Source: JAQBQB01 sp963846925
GTDB taxonomy: Bacteria; Gemmatimonadota; Gemmatimonadetes; Gemmatimonadales; Gemmatimonadaceae
DNA: 64,000 nucleotides
Reading direction: 5' to 3'
NCBI GenBank assembly: GCA_963846925.1
Contig: CAWJXW010000014.1
Coordinates: 558,001 to 622,000 of the forward strand
The notes under the pieces were generated by a model. That model searched no databases, was not told where the DNA came from, and worked only from the letters and a program-made list of their open reading frames with translations. Position numbers and translations under genes: made by a program. Each line of letters starts with the position of its first letter. Position 1 is the first letter of the stretch. Positions 39,097-47,555 of the stretch are shown here, one piece after another.

Positions 39097-39768
39097 CTAC
39101 AAAAGGAGCGGGCCGCTTTGCGCGGAGCGAAGCGTGGCCACGAGCTCGGCCCGATCGCCGCGTTCGATCGGGAACTCGACGCCAAGGGCCTCGAGCATCG
39201 CACTCACGCGCCGCGGATCCGGATGCCTGGCGCGCAGCTCGACCAGCGTTGGGCCAACATTCGCTGACGTCGCCGGGTGAGGACTCGCCTTCCAGTCGAT
39301 GAAGAAAGGAACGACACCGTCGGCGAGTACGGTCGTTGGATCCGTGACTTCCCACGTGAGCACCACGCCGTCCGCGCGCTCGCGACTCCCCGACGTCACG
39401 CGTCCCAGATGAACCCCGCGTCGCGCGGCGTCGGCAACCAGTTGCGGCAGGTTGGTCGCGGAGGCAGCCCATGCGACGAGCCGCGGGGTTTCTATGGAAT
39501 CGATATTGAACCACCGAGGCCCGTTTGGCCTCGGTTGGTCGGGATCGGGCGCGATGATTTCGAGGTAGGATGTCGGCCCAATCGCGACGAGCGCATTGCG
39601 CGTGCCTCGCCCGATGTGCTGCCCGCCGGGCGACGGGGCGACGCCGAGTCGGCGCTCGATCTCGGCGCACGCGGCGTCCAGATCGGGAGCGGCGTATACG
39701 AGGTGGTCGACGCGTTGGAGCATTTCGGCTGCTAGGTGGCGACGTACGAGAGTTCTCGATCCGTTCAC
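39097..39768 (-). CDS. glyoxalase-like (VOC) domain protein
   Basis: 223 aa. The core begins LQRVDHLVYAAPDLDAACAE, the usual start of PF13468-type glyoxalase-like proteins, followed by HIGRGTRNALVAIGPTSYLE and GVVPFFIDWKASPHPA. The metal-ligand positions are plausible (His in VDHLV, Glu in YLEII). GTG 39768 overlaps the stop of the upstream acetyltransferase (GTGA), so translation is coupled; an internal ATG at MLQRVDH is the alternative start. Substrate unknown. Confidence 0.75.
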   Translation of the reverse strand: MNGSRTLVRRHLAAEMLQRVDHLVYAAPDLDAACAEIERRLGVAPSPGGQHIGRGTRNALVAIGPTSYLEIIAPDPDQPRPNGPRWFNIDSIETPRLVAWAASATNLPQLVADAARRGVHLGRVTSGSRERADGVVLTWEVTDPTTVLADGVVPFFIDWKASPHPATSANVGPTLVELRARHPDPRRVSAMLEALGVEFPIERGDRAELVATLRSAQSGPLLL

Positions 39769-40244
39769 CCGGGATCGGTGACGCCCAGATCGAGGACGAT
39801 GTAAACGTCCGCGATCTCGTACTTCGTGACCGCCGGGACCGGGCGATGCGTGAATCCCATGGACTCATACAACCGAATTGCGGGTTGGAGTTGAGAGTTG
39901 GACAAGAGCATCAGACGGCGGGCGCCGCGGTCCCGCGCGAAGGCGATGCAGCGCTCCACGAGCCGGCGCGCAATGCCGTGGCCCCGAAACTCTGGCGAGA
40001 CGGTGAGCTTGGCGAGCTCGAACTCGTCGGCTCCATTGGGCAGGACGGCACATGTGCCGACGACGGCGTCCCCGCCGATCGCGACGAAGATCTGCCCGCC
40101 GGGATCGACGAAGTGCCCATGCGGATCGGCGAGCTGCGCCTCCTCCGAGTGCTCCATGAGGCCGTACTCTTCGAGCCACGCGCGATTGAGCTCGGCGAAA
40201 CGCCTTGCGTGCTCTGGTCGAAGGGTGTCGATCTCGATTCTCAT
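39765..40244 (-). CDS. GNAT-family N-acetyltransferase
   Basis: 159 aa. Motif A is clear (FELAKLTVSPEFRGHGIARR with R-G-H-G-I-A for acetyl-CoA binding) and motif B follows (RRLMLLSNSQLQPAIRLYES, MGF). It probably acetylates a small molecule or peptide amine; GNAT substrates cannot be predicted at this level. The ATG start MRIEIDTLRPEHARRF is well placed; the frame is open further upstream into repeats and a hairpin. It overlaps the VOC gene. Confidence 0.85.
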   Translation of the reverse strand: MRIEIDTLRPEHARRFAELNRAWLEEYGLMEHSEEAQLADPHGHFVDPGGQIFVAIGGDAVVGTCAVLPNGADEFELAKLTVSPEFRGHGIARRLVERCIAFARDRGARRLMLLSNSQLQPAIRLYESMGFTHRPVPAVTKYEIADVYIVLDLGVTDPG

Positions 40245-40274
40245 TGTGTGCGACAGCTTGAGCGGTAAGCGGCA

Positions 40275-40303
40275 CAGCGGCGCGGGAAGATCCCGCGCCG
40301 CTG
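40275..40303 (-). terminator. perfect 13-bp hairpin between two leftward genes
   Basis: CAGCGGCGCGGGA, loop AGA, TCCCGCGCCGCTG. It lies between the secreted 293-aa gene and the GNAT gene, both leftward. No T-run follows, so it may be a U-less terminator or an mRNA-stabilising stem. Confidence 0.5.
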
Positions 40304-40327
40304 TTCCGGCCGCTACGTGCTGCGTCG

Positions 40328-41209
40328 TTACGGCTTCTTCGCCTCTTTCTTTGCAGCAGCGGCGGGCGCGCCTGCCTGTATGACCGCCGCGCCCTTCCAG
40401 AAATCGGCGTCCGACGCCCGCCAATCCTCGCTCACGTAGCTCATCTTGGCGCTGACCGCGAACAGATCGGTCTGGACCGAGATCACCCCGTCGTTCGACA
40501 GCTTGTCGAGCTCCTTCGCGCCGACGTCGCCGAGGGCTTTGCCGAACGCCGCGTCCTCCTTCATGCCGACGTCGAGATCAGCGACGGTCTTGTGCGGAAT
40601 GATCACGAGGAATGTGCCGTCGGGCACGCCCATCCCGCCCTGGTACATCGCCCAGTGGGCGCTGGTGTGCGCGGCCATGTGCGTCGCGCGAATCTTCTCG
40701 GCGATCTTCTTGACGTCGTCGTTGTGCCCCGGCCGCGCGCGGACGGTGATCATCTCGTACGCGTGCATCTGTGACCACGCGACCGTGTCGCGATAGCTCA
40801 AGTCCGGCCGCAGCATCCAGAACGACGAGACCGCATCGCTGATGTCCTCGGCGTCCTTGACGGCGAAGCCGCTGACCGCGGTCATGAGATCCTTGTCCTT
40901 GGCGCTTGCAGCGTTCGCGTCGTCCATCGCCTTGAACGACGGCCATCCGAACATGAACCAGGCGTCGTTTGGCCCCGTCATGGCGGTCAACGCGATACCA
41001 TAGTATGGAAGCTTGGCTTTCGCGTAGGCGGCCGCCCACGCATGCTCATTGGCCTCGTGCGCGTCCCCGCGGCCAACCTTCACGATCTCGCGAGTACGTT
41101 GAATGATCGGCGGCGGCGTTGTTGGTCCGGCGGGCATGGGTGATTGAGCCATCGCCGGCGGTGCAAGTGCGAGGATGAGTGGAACGGACATACCAATGCG
41201 GCGTCGCAT
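40328..41209 (-). CDS. secreted protein of unknown function
   Basis: 293 aa from ATG 41209, with CAGGAG seven bases upstream. Signal peptide GMSVPLILALAPPAMA, Pro-rich linker, then two similar alpha-beta halves (IVKVGRGDAHEANEHAWAAA and MITVRARPGHNDDVKKIAEK; also YQGGMGVPDGTFLVIIP), suggesting a duplicated ferredoxin-like or dimeric alpha-beta barrel fold. An Ala/Lys-rich tail ends it. No active site is recognised. Confidence 0.65.
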   Translation of the reverse strand: MRRRIGMSVPLILALAPPAMAQSPMPAGPTTPPPIIQRTREIVKVGRGDAHEANEHAWAAAYAKAKLPYYGIALTAMTGPNDAWFMFGWPSFKAMDDANAASAKDKDLMTAVSGFAVKDAEDISDAVSSFWMLRPDLSYRDTVAWSQMHAYEMITVRARPGHNDDVKKIAEKIRATHMAAHTSAHWAMYQGGMGVPDGTFLVIIPHKTVADLDVGMKEDAAFGKALGDVGAKELDKLSNDGVISVQTDLFAVSAKMSYVSEDWRASDADFWKGAAVIQAGAPAAAAKKEAKKP

Positions 41210-41347
41210 GGGTGCTCCTGTTGAAATGGGGGGGATCGGCCGTAACAGAGACATACGGCCGTTGAGCCCATTTGTCACTGTTGCACGCCACATGCGCGCC
41301 CATGCTCTTAGTTTTTTTTGATCTAACCCCTCAAACGACGCCCACCA

Positions 41348-42844
41348 ATGTCCCTCCGACCTCTGTCGTGCTCGGCCATCCTGCTCCCGCTCACCGCCGC
41401 GCTCCTCGCTGCGCAGCAATCCTCGGCGCCCGCCGATCTCGACGCAACCGTCGCCCGCGTCATGGCCGAACAGCACGTCGTCGGCGCGTCGGTGCTCGTG
41501 GCGAAGGACGGTCGGGTGCTCCTGCACCACGGCTACGGTCTCGCGGACCTCGGCCTCGACGTCACGACGAAAGACGAGACGGTCTACCATATAGTTGGCC
41601 CGATGCTGCCGTTCACCGGCGTCGCCGTGATGCAGCTCGTCGAGCGCGGCAAGCTGGCGCTCGACGACGACATCTCGAAGTACGTTCCCGAGTTCCCGAT
41701 GCAGGGGCGGCGCGTCACCGTGCGCCAGCTCCTCGATCACACGTCGGGAATCGTCGACTACCACTACCTCGGCGACCCGATCGAGGCGACGAGCCGGCAG
41801 CCCAAGGCGCTCGACGAGGTGATGGCCCTCTACGCCGGCAAGCAGTGGGTCAACGAGCCCGGCGCCAAATGGGACTGGTCGATCTCCGGCTTCCAGCTGC
41901 TCGTCACGATCATCGAGCGCGTGTCGGGGCAGTCGTTCGCCGAGTACGTGCAACAGTACCTCTTCGCGCCGGCCGGCCTCCAGCACACGAGCTACTGCGA
42001 CGACTACAGTCTCGTGAAGGGACTCTCGCACGCCTATCGCCGCTTCGAGAACGGCTTCGTCCCGGCGAACGAGAACGACATGGCGTACAACGCGGACCTG
42101 CGTATCTGCAGCACGGTGGGCGATTTCTTCAAGCTGTGGTCCGCGCTCGCCAACCACACGCTGCTCCGCGCCGAGTCGTTCGCGATGATGCAGACCGCGA
42201 GGGGCGCCGCGGCGCACATGAGTCCGACGGATCCGCAGGCGCAGTACGGCCTCGCGTTGACGATCAATAGCGAGGACGCGCACCGCCGCTTTGGCCAGCA
42301 CGGTTCGTTGTTCGGGTACAGCGGAAGCCTGTACGAGTTTCCCGAGGATCACCTGACGATCGTGGTGCTCAGCAACACCGAGGGGCAGAACGCCTACGCA
42401 ATCACGCGAGCGCTGTCGCGTCAGGTCCTCGGTCTGCCACCGCTGCCCTCGGCGCCGGGTGTCGCGCAATCGTCTGCGTCGCGCGCCCTCGACGACGTTC
42501 CGCTGGCGCCGGCCGATCTGCGGCAATTCGTCGGCACCTTCGTCCTTGCCCCCGATCGCGTGTCATCGGATCTCCACGACTCGTACGCGCAATACCGGCG
42601 CACGGTGCGCGTGTTCGACGAGAATGGCCGGCTGATGATGCAGACGCTGGGCGAGGGACCCGAGCGGCTGCTCAAACAGCGCGACGGAACGTTCGCGCGT
42701 CGCTCCGCGCCGCGGGCGGCGGTGACGATCGTGGTCGAGGGCGGTACCGCGACAACCCTCAAGATCGACTCGTCATCGTTGCCCTTGTCGGGCAGGCGAG
42801 TCGGGCCAGGCGATCCGGCGACGTTTCACGCACAGCTAAAATGA
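41348..42844 (+). CDS. secreted beta-lactamase-fold protein lacking catalytic residues (pseudoenzyme)
   Basis: 498 aa. A signal peptide (LLPLTAALLAAQ) precedes a class C/serine beta-lactamase-like fold (VVGASVLVAKDGRVLLHHGY, RQLLDHTSGIVDYHYLG, PEDHLTIVVLSN). Where active relatives have I-G-S-x-x-K, this protein reads YHIVGPMLPFT, so the nucleophile Ser is Gly and the Lys is Leu. The Y-x-N motif is W-S-I (KWDWSISGFQLL). The third motif keeps a His (GQHGSLFGYSG). A C-terminal beta-domain of about 120 aa follows. It probably binds rather than cleaves. It converges with the kinase gene 19 bases away. Confidence 0.8.
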   Translation: MSLRPLSCSAILLPLTAALLAAQQSSAPADLDATVARVMAEQHVVGASVLVAKDGRVLLHHGYGLADLGLDVTTKDETVYHIVGPMLPFTGVAVMQLVERGKLALDDDISKYVPEFPMQGRRVTVRQLLDHTSGIVDYHYLGDPIEATSRQPKALDEVMALYAGKQWVNEPGAKWDWSISGFQLLVTIIERVSGQSFAEYVQQYLFAPAGLQHTSYCDDYSLVKGLSHAYRRFENGFVPANENDMAYNADLRICSTVGDFFKLWSALANHTLLRAESFAMMQTARGAAAHMSPTDPQAQYGLALTINSEDAHRRFGQHGSLFGYSGSLYEFPEDHLTIVVLSNTEGQNAYAITRALSRQVLGLPPLPSAPGVAQSSASRALDDVPLAPADLRQFVGTFVLAPDRVSSDLHDSYAQYRRTVRVFDENGRLMMQTLGEGPERLLKQRDGTFARRSAPRAAVTIVVEGGTATTLKIDSSSLPLSGRRVGPGDPATFHAQLK

Positions 42845-42863
42845 TCGCCCCGCCTCGCCGCGC

Positions 42864-45010
42864 TCACAGCCGCTTCTGCAACTCCACGAAGCGCTGTTCT
42901 CCGCGCAGCAGCGTCAGATCGCTGTCGTGTTCGAGCCACTCCCGATGGCCGAAGCCGCACTCCACGGCCTTTTCCAGGCACGTCAGCGCGTCGTCTTTCA
43001 TGCCGCCGAGCGCGTATACGCACGCCACGTTGTAGAGCACCATCGAGTCCGACGGATTCGAGTCGTGCGCTCGGCGCACCCAGTCGAGCGCACGATCGCG
43101 CTGGCCGAGCTGCATCAGCGCGCCGGCGCCGAGGTAGAGCGCGCGCGGATCGTCCGGATGGAGCTCGAGGTGACGATCCAGACGCTGCATGGCGCGGTGG
43201 ATGTTGTCGGTCGCCTCCTGCTCTCGCCCGAGCCCCTTGAGCGGCCCGGTGGCGAGCAGCATCGCCTGATAATCCTCCGGCCTCGCCTCGGCGGCCCTCG
43301 CGAAGTTCTTCGCGGCCTCGTCGAGTTTTCCTTCTTGGAGACACGCCCGGGCGAACAGATAGTAGGCCTCGAACAGCTTCGGATCGAGCTGCAGCGCGCG
43401 CTCGAATGCCGGGCGCGCTTCGGAGTAGCGCCGGCTCAGCGACAACGCGAAACCGCGTGAGGCGTGGGCCGCCGCGAGATTCGAGTCGAGCTCCAACGCG
43501 CGGCGGCTTGCCGCGTCGGCGCCGTCGAGGTTCGATTTGCTGCCGTCCCAATACATGTAGAGAAACGCGCAACAGTCGGCGATCCCGGTGTAGGCGAGCG
43601 CGTACTCCGGCTCGATCTCGATCGCCCGCTCGAACATCCGGCGCGCGTACTGGATGCTCGTGCGGCTCCACTGATGGAAGTACTGACGGCCGCGAAGGTA
43701 GAACTCGTACGCCTGGACGTTCACCGATCGGCGACTTCTCGATCGCCCGCTTCTCGTCCTCGCTCAGCACGAGCCGCAGCGCCTTGACGATGCTCCCCGC
43801 GATCTCGTCCTGGATCGCGAACACGTCTTCGAGCTGACGGTCGAAGCGCTCCGACCAGAGGTGATATCCGTCGGCCACGTTCACCAGCTGCGCCGTCACC
43901 CGGAGGCGGTCTCCCGCTTTCCGCACGCTTCCCTCGAGCACCGTCGCGACCTTGAGCTTGCGCCCGATCTCGCTGATGTCCTCGCTCTTTCCCTTGAACG
44001 CGAACGAGGAGGTGCGCGACGCGACGCGCAGCGCCTGCACCTTGCTCAGCGCGTTGATGATCTCCTCGGCGATGCCCTCGCAGAAGTAATCCTGGTCGTG
44101 CTGCGGGCTCATGTCCGAGAACGCGAGCACGGCGATCGACTTCGTGTTCGCCTTCGTCTCCGGCGGCGTGGACGTGCCGCTGGGCCAGGTGAGCGCCTGC
44201 GCGAACTGACTCGCCGTGGCGAATCGCGCCGCCGGCGTCTTGGCCAGCGACTTGGTGATCGCCTGGTCGAGAAACTCGGGAGCGTCCGGCCGCGCGTCGC
44301 GCACCGGCGGCACCTGCTCCATGAACAGCTTGGCCATGATGGCCTGCATGTTCGGTCCGGTGAACGGCGCCGAGCCGGTCACCATCTCGTAGAGCATCGC
44401 GCCGAGCGAGTAGACGTCGGCTCGCCCGTCGATCTCGACCTCGCCCGACGCCTGCTCCGGGCTCATGTACGCCGGCGTCCCCACCGCCATCCCCGTCTGC
44501 GTGAGGCTGTTCGACGCCGCCGCGGAAATGGCCTTGGCGATCCCGAAATCGGTGACGACGGCTTCGCCGTCGTGCATCATCACGTTCTCGGGCTTGATGT
44601 CGCGATGGACGACCTGCTGGCGATGCGCGTAGTCGAGCGCCGCCGCGACGGCCCGCGCGATCTGCACGGCGTCTTCTATAGGAAGGCGGTGTTGTCGCTG
44701 GAGCCGTTGCCGCAGCGACTCGCCTTCGACGAACGGCATGACGTAGTACAGCAGATCGCCGGCGCGGCCGGAGTCGTACATCGGCACGATGTGCGGGTGC
44801 TGCAGCCGCGCCGGCGATCTGGATCTCGCGCAGGAATCGCTCGGGGCCGAGGCTCTCGGCCAGGTGCGAGTGCAGGACTTTGATCGCGACCGGTCGGTTG
44901 TGACGGAGGTCGTCGGCGCGATAGACGGTCGCCATGCCGCCGCGTCCGATTTCGCGCTCGACTTCGTAGTGCCCGCCGAGCGCGGCGTTCAGCTTGGAGA
45001 TCGCATCCAT
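42864..45010 (-). CDS. Ser/Thr protein kinase with FlgO-like and TPR regions (two frameshifts)
   Basis: About 715 aa joined. Kinase motifs: IGRGGMATVYRADD, VAIKVLHSHL, HRDIKPENVMM, DFGIAKAIS and GTPAYMSPEQ. Then comes a FlgO/TolB-like domain (KSIAVLAFSDMSPQHDQDYF, LEGSVRKAGDRLRVTAQLVN) and at least six TPR-like units (ARRMFERAIEIEPEYALAYT). No strong TM helix is visible between kinase and FlgO region, unlike its relatives. Frames change near 44808 (inside the kinase N lobe) and near 43724 (before the TPRs). The ATG at 45010 is used; an ATG at 45022 is also possible. Repeat R3 lies upstream. Confidence 0.8.
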
Positions 45011-45110
45011 TGTCGGCTGCACTCGTCATCGTCGACGGGGGCCGGGGGCGGGGCCGAGAGAAGCTGGCCCTAACGTACCCCACGGGACACGTGCAAGCGA
45101 GCCGCATCGT

Positions 45111-45215
45111 GAGGGGTGCGGAGGCGGAGTGCGGAGACCTGGGACGAGTGAGGGGGCGGAGTGCGGAGACCTGGAACGAGTGAGGAGGCGGCGTGCGGCG
45201 ATTAGGAACGAGCAC
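45111..45215 (+). repeat. tandem repeat R3, three units upstream of a kinase gene
   Basis: Three units of 31-33 bp with core GGCGGAGTGCGGAGACCTGG followed by GACGAGTGAG. It lies in the 247-bp gap between a kinase start and the next gene end; nothing else is recognised there. Confidence 0.65.
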
Positions 45216-45257
45216 GCAGTCTGCCGTTCGCCGTTTGAGCCCCCGCCCTTTACGCGA

Positions 45258-47419
45258 TCACCGAGCCAGCGGATTCGGCCGCAACTGGAAGTGAATCACC
45301 TTGCTCGTCGTCCCCTTTCCAGTCTCCATATGGAACGGCGCGCGCGTGCTCACCGTCGCCCAGAGCCCGCGACCCTTCCATCCCGCGCTCGCGTCATCGA
45401 TGCGACCGTCCATCCACTTCGTGTAGAAACCCATCGGATACGGCACGCGGAGGATCACCCACTTGCCGTCCTTGAGCGCCAGCAACGCTTCCGACGCATT
45501 GCCGGTGTTGATCGGCGTGTTCTTGCCCAGTCCCAGCGCGTCGAACTGATCGACCCACGTGTAGTAGCTTGCCTCCGCGCTCCCTGGATCGCTGACGTTC
45601 TTGAGCTGCGGCAAGGGCTCGGCGTAGAACGTCCAACCTTCGGGACAATGCTGCCCCGTCGCCGTCGGTCCGTTGAGCGGGCCCTTGCACTTGCGACGAT
45701 CGAAGCTCGCCATGTGGCCGCTGGCCATCGCGACCCATGCGACGCCGTTGCGGTCGATGTCCATGCCGCGCGGCGAGAAGCCGATGGTCGGCACGTTGGG
45801 GTTGTTGAGCGGAGGCTCATAGTACTCCGCTAACGCCGTCTCGGGCGGATGCGCGCCGGGCACGAGCCGCACGACGCCGCCGGGATAGCCGAGGGTCGAC
45901 GCCCAGATCGAGCCGTCGGGGGCCGGCGACGACGGCGTAGAATCCCGCGTTGATGCGATGGTCCTTCGTCGGATCGACGGGCTGGTTCGGCTCCGTGTAT
46001 TCGCCCCGCTTGCCGTCTCCGTTCGTGTCGAGAATGAGCGCCGTCCAGCCCTGCGAACGCTCCTCGTCACCGGTCTCGTCGAACAGCTTCGTGTCGAGCC
46101 AGCCGACGACCTTGTCCGCCGCCGCTCGTCCAGAGCGTGCGGTTGGCGTCCTCGGCGAACATCAGATGGTGCGTGCCGAAGCACGTGTTGATGTGCGTGA
46201 GCTTCTTCGTCTTCGGATCGTACATCGCGAGCTGCCGCCCGGAGCGGTTGACGGGAAAGAGCTTCGCCGAAGGATGCGTCGATCCCGCTTTGCAGAACGC
46301 CGGATTGTCGGCCGGACGAATGGTCGACGTGATCCACACGCGTCCCTTCTCGTCGAACATCGCGTTGTGAACGTTGTTCTTGCTCGTCCAGAGGGCTTCG
46401 TCGCCCCAGTACGCCGATGGCGCGCCAGTGTTTGGCCCCGTCGCCGGCTGGCGTCGCCGGATCCGCACCGTGAGCGGCACGCGGCTGATCGTGTTGTGCA
46501 CCGGATCGAGCACGGGGAGATAGTCGCTGCTCAACTCGAGCGAGCCGTAGAGCAAACCGTTCGCGTTGATCGTCGGGTTGCGTCGATCGGTCGACACGAC
46601 GTCGTGGAGATACGACTTGGGATCAGCCCAATCCCATTCGGTGATCACGACGTTCCGCTCGACGCCCTGCGGGCGATGCGGCGCGGACGCCGGAACCTCG
46701 CCCGCGGCAATGCGGTCGGTCCAGTCGGCGAACAGCGAGAGCGCGCGCGGCTTGCCGAGGTTGTCGATCGCCGAAAGCATCTGCGCGCCCGCCTGTCCCG
46801 ACTGCACGCGTCGTTCCCACGCCGCGGTGCTCGGTTTGATCTGGCTGTACGCCGGCGGAAGCTCGCGGGTGCCTTTGCTGCCGAGTTGGTGGCACGCCAT
46901 GCACGTGCCGGACTTGATCGTTCGAATCCAGTCGCCCTGCGACTTCACACTGGGTGAAATGCCGTTTCCCTCGGGACCCGTGCCGGGAAACTCGCTCTTC
47001 TCCGGTACCTTGAGCATCGAGAACCAGTAGCCCGCCGGATAGTACGCCGCGGCGGCGCGCGCATTCGGCGCGGTGACGGCCGTGAGGTTGAGCGTCTCGC
47101 CGCCGGTCGATTTCGATTTTGGCGAGTCGACGAGGCCGTAGCCACGCACCCAGACGCTGTAACTCGCCTTGGGGAGATCGGGAATCAGGTAACGACCCTG
47201 GTCGTCCGTCACGACGATGCGCACGAACTTCGTCGGCAGATCGTTCGTCTCGGCGATCACCCAGACGCCCGCCTCGGGTCCGCGCGGGCCGGTCACCACG
47301 CCGCCGATGTCGTTCTCACCGACGTGAACTCGTGCCGCAGGTCGGGGCAGGGCAGCGGAGAGGAGCACGACACCGCCAACCAGAACTCCGCTGATGCGCA
47401 TGATGCTCTTCGTCTTCAT
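45258..47419 (-). CDS. secreted carboxypeptidase-regulatory/haem-c/beta-propeller protein (two frameshifts)
   Basis: About 720 aa joined. Signal peptide (ISGVLVGGVVLLSAALP), then a CarboxypepD_reg-like fold (GGVVTGPRGPEAGVWVIAET), then a single c-type haem motif CMACH in SGTCMACHQLGSKG, then a Vgb-lyase-like propeller with blades such as FDEKGRVWITSTI, GPDGSIWASTLGYPG and DIDRNGVAWVAMA. ATG 47419 has a G-rich ribosome site. Frames change near 46110 and 45940. Proteins with this layout occur in Acidobacteriota and Gemmatimonadota; a periplasmic oxidative or lytic role is possible but unproven. Confidence 0.75.
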
Positions 47420-47555
47420 GCGTCCCCCCTCTCGGATGATGGTCCGCGACACTCCGCAGCCGCGCGTGCAGTACCGGAACGGCGGCTGCTCTATCATCCA
47501 TCCTTGGCGACGGCCGCACAAGTTCGCGTTGTCATCCAGGTACTCGCGCGGAAAC

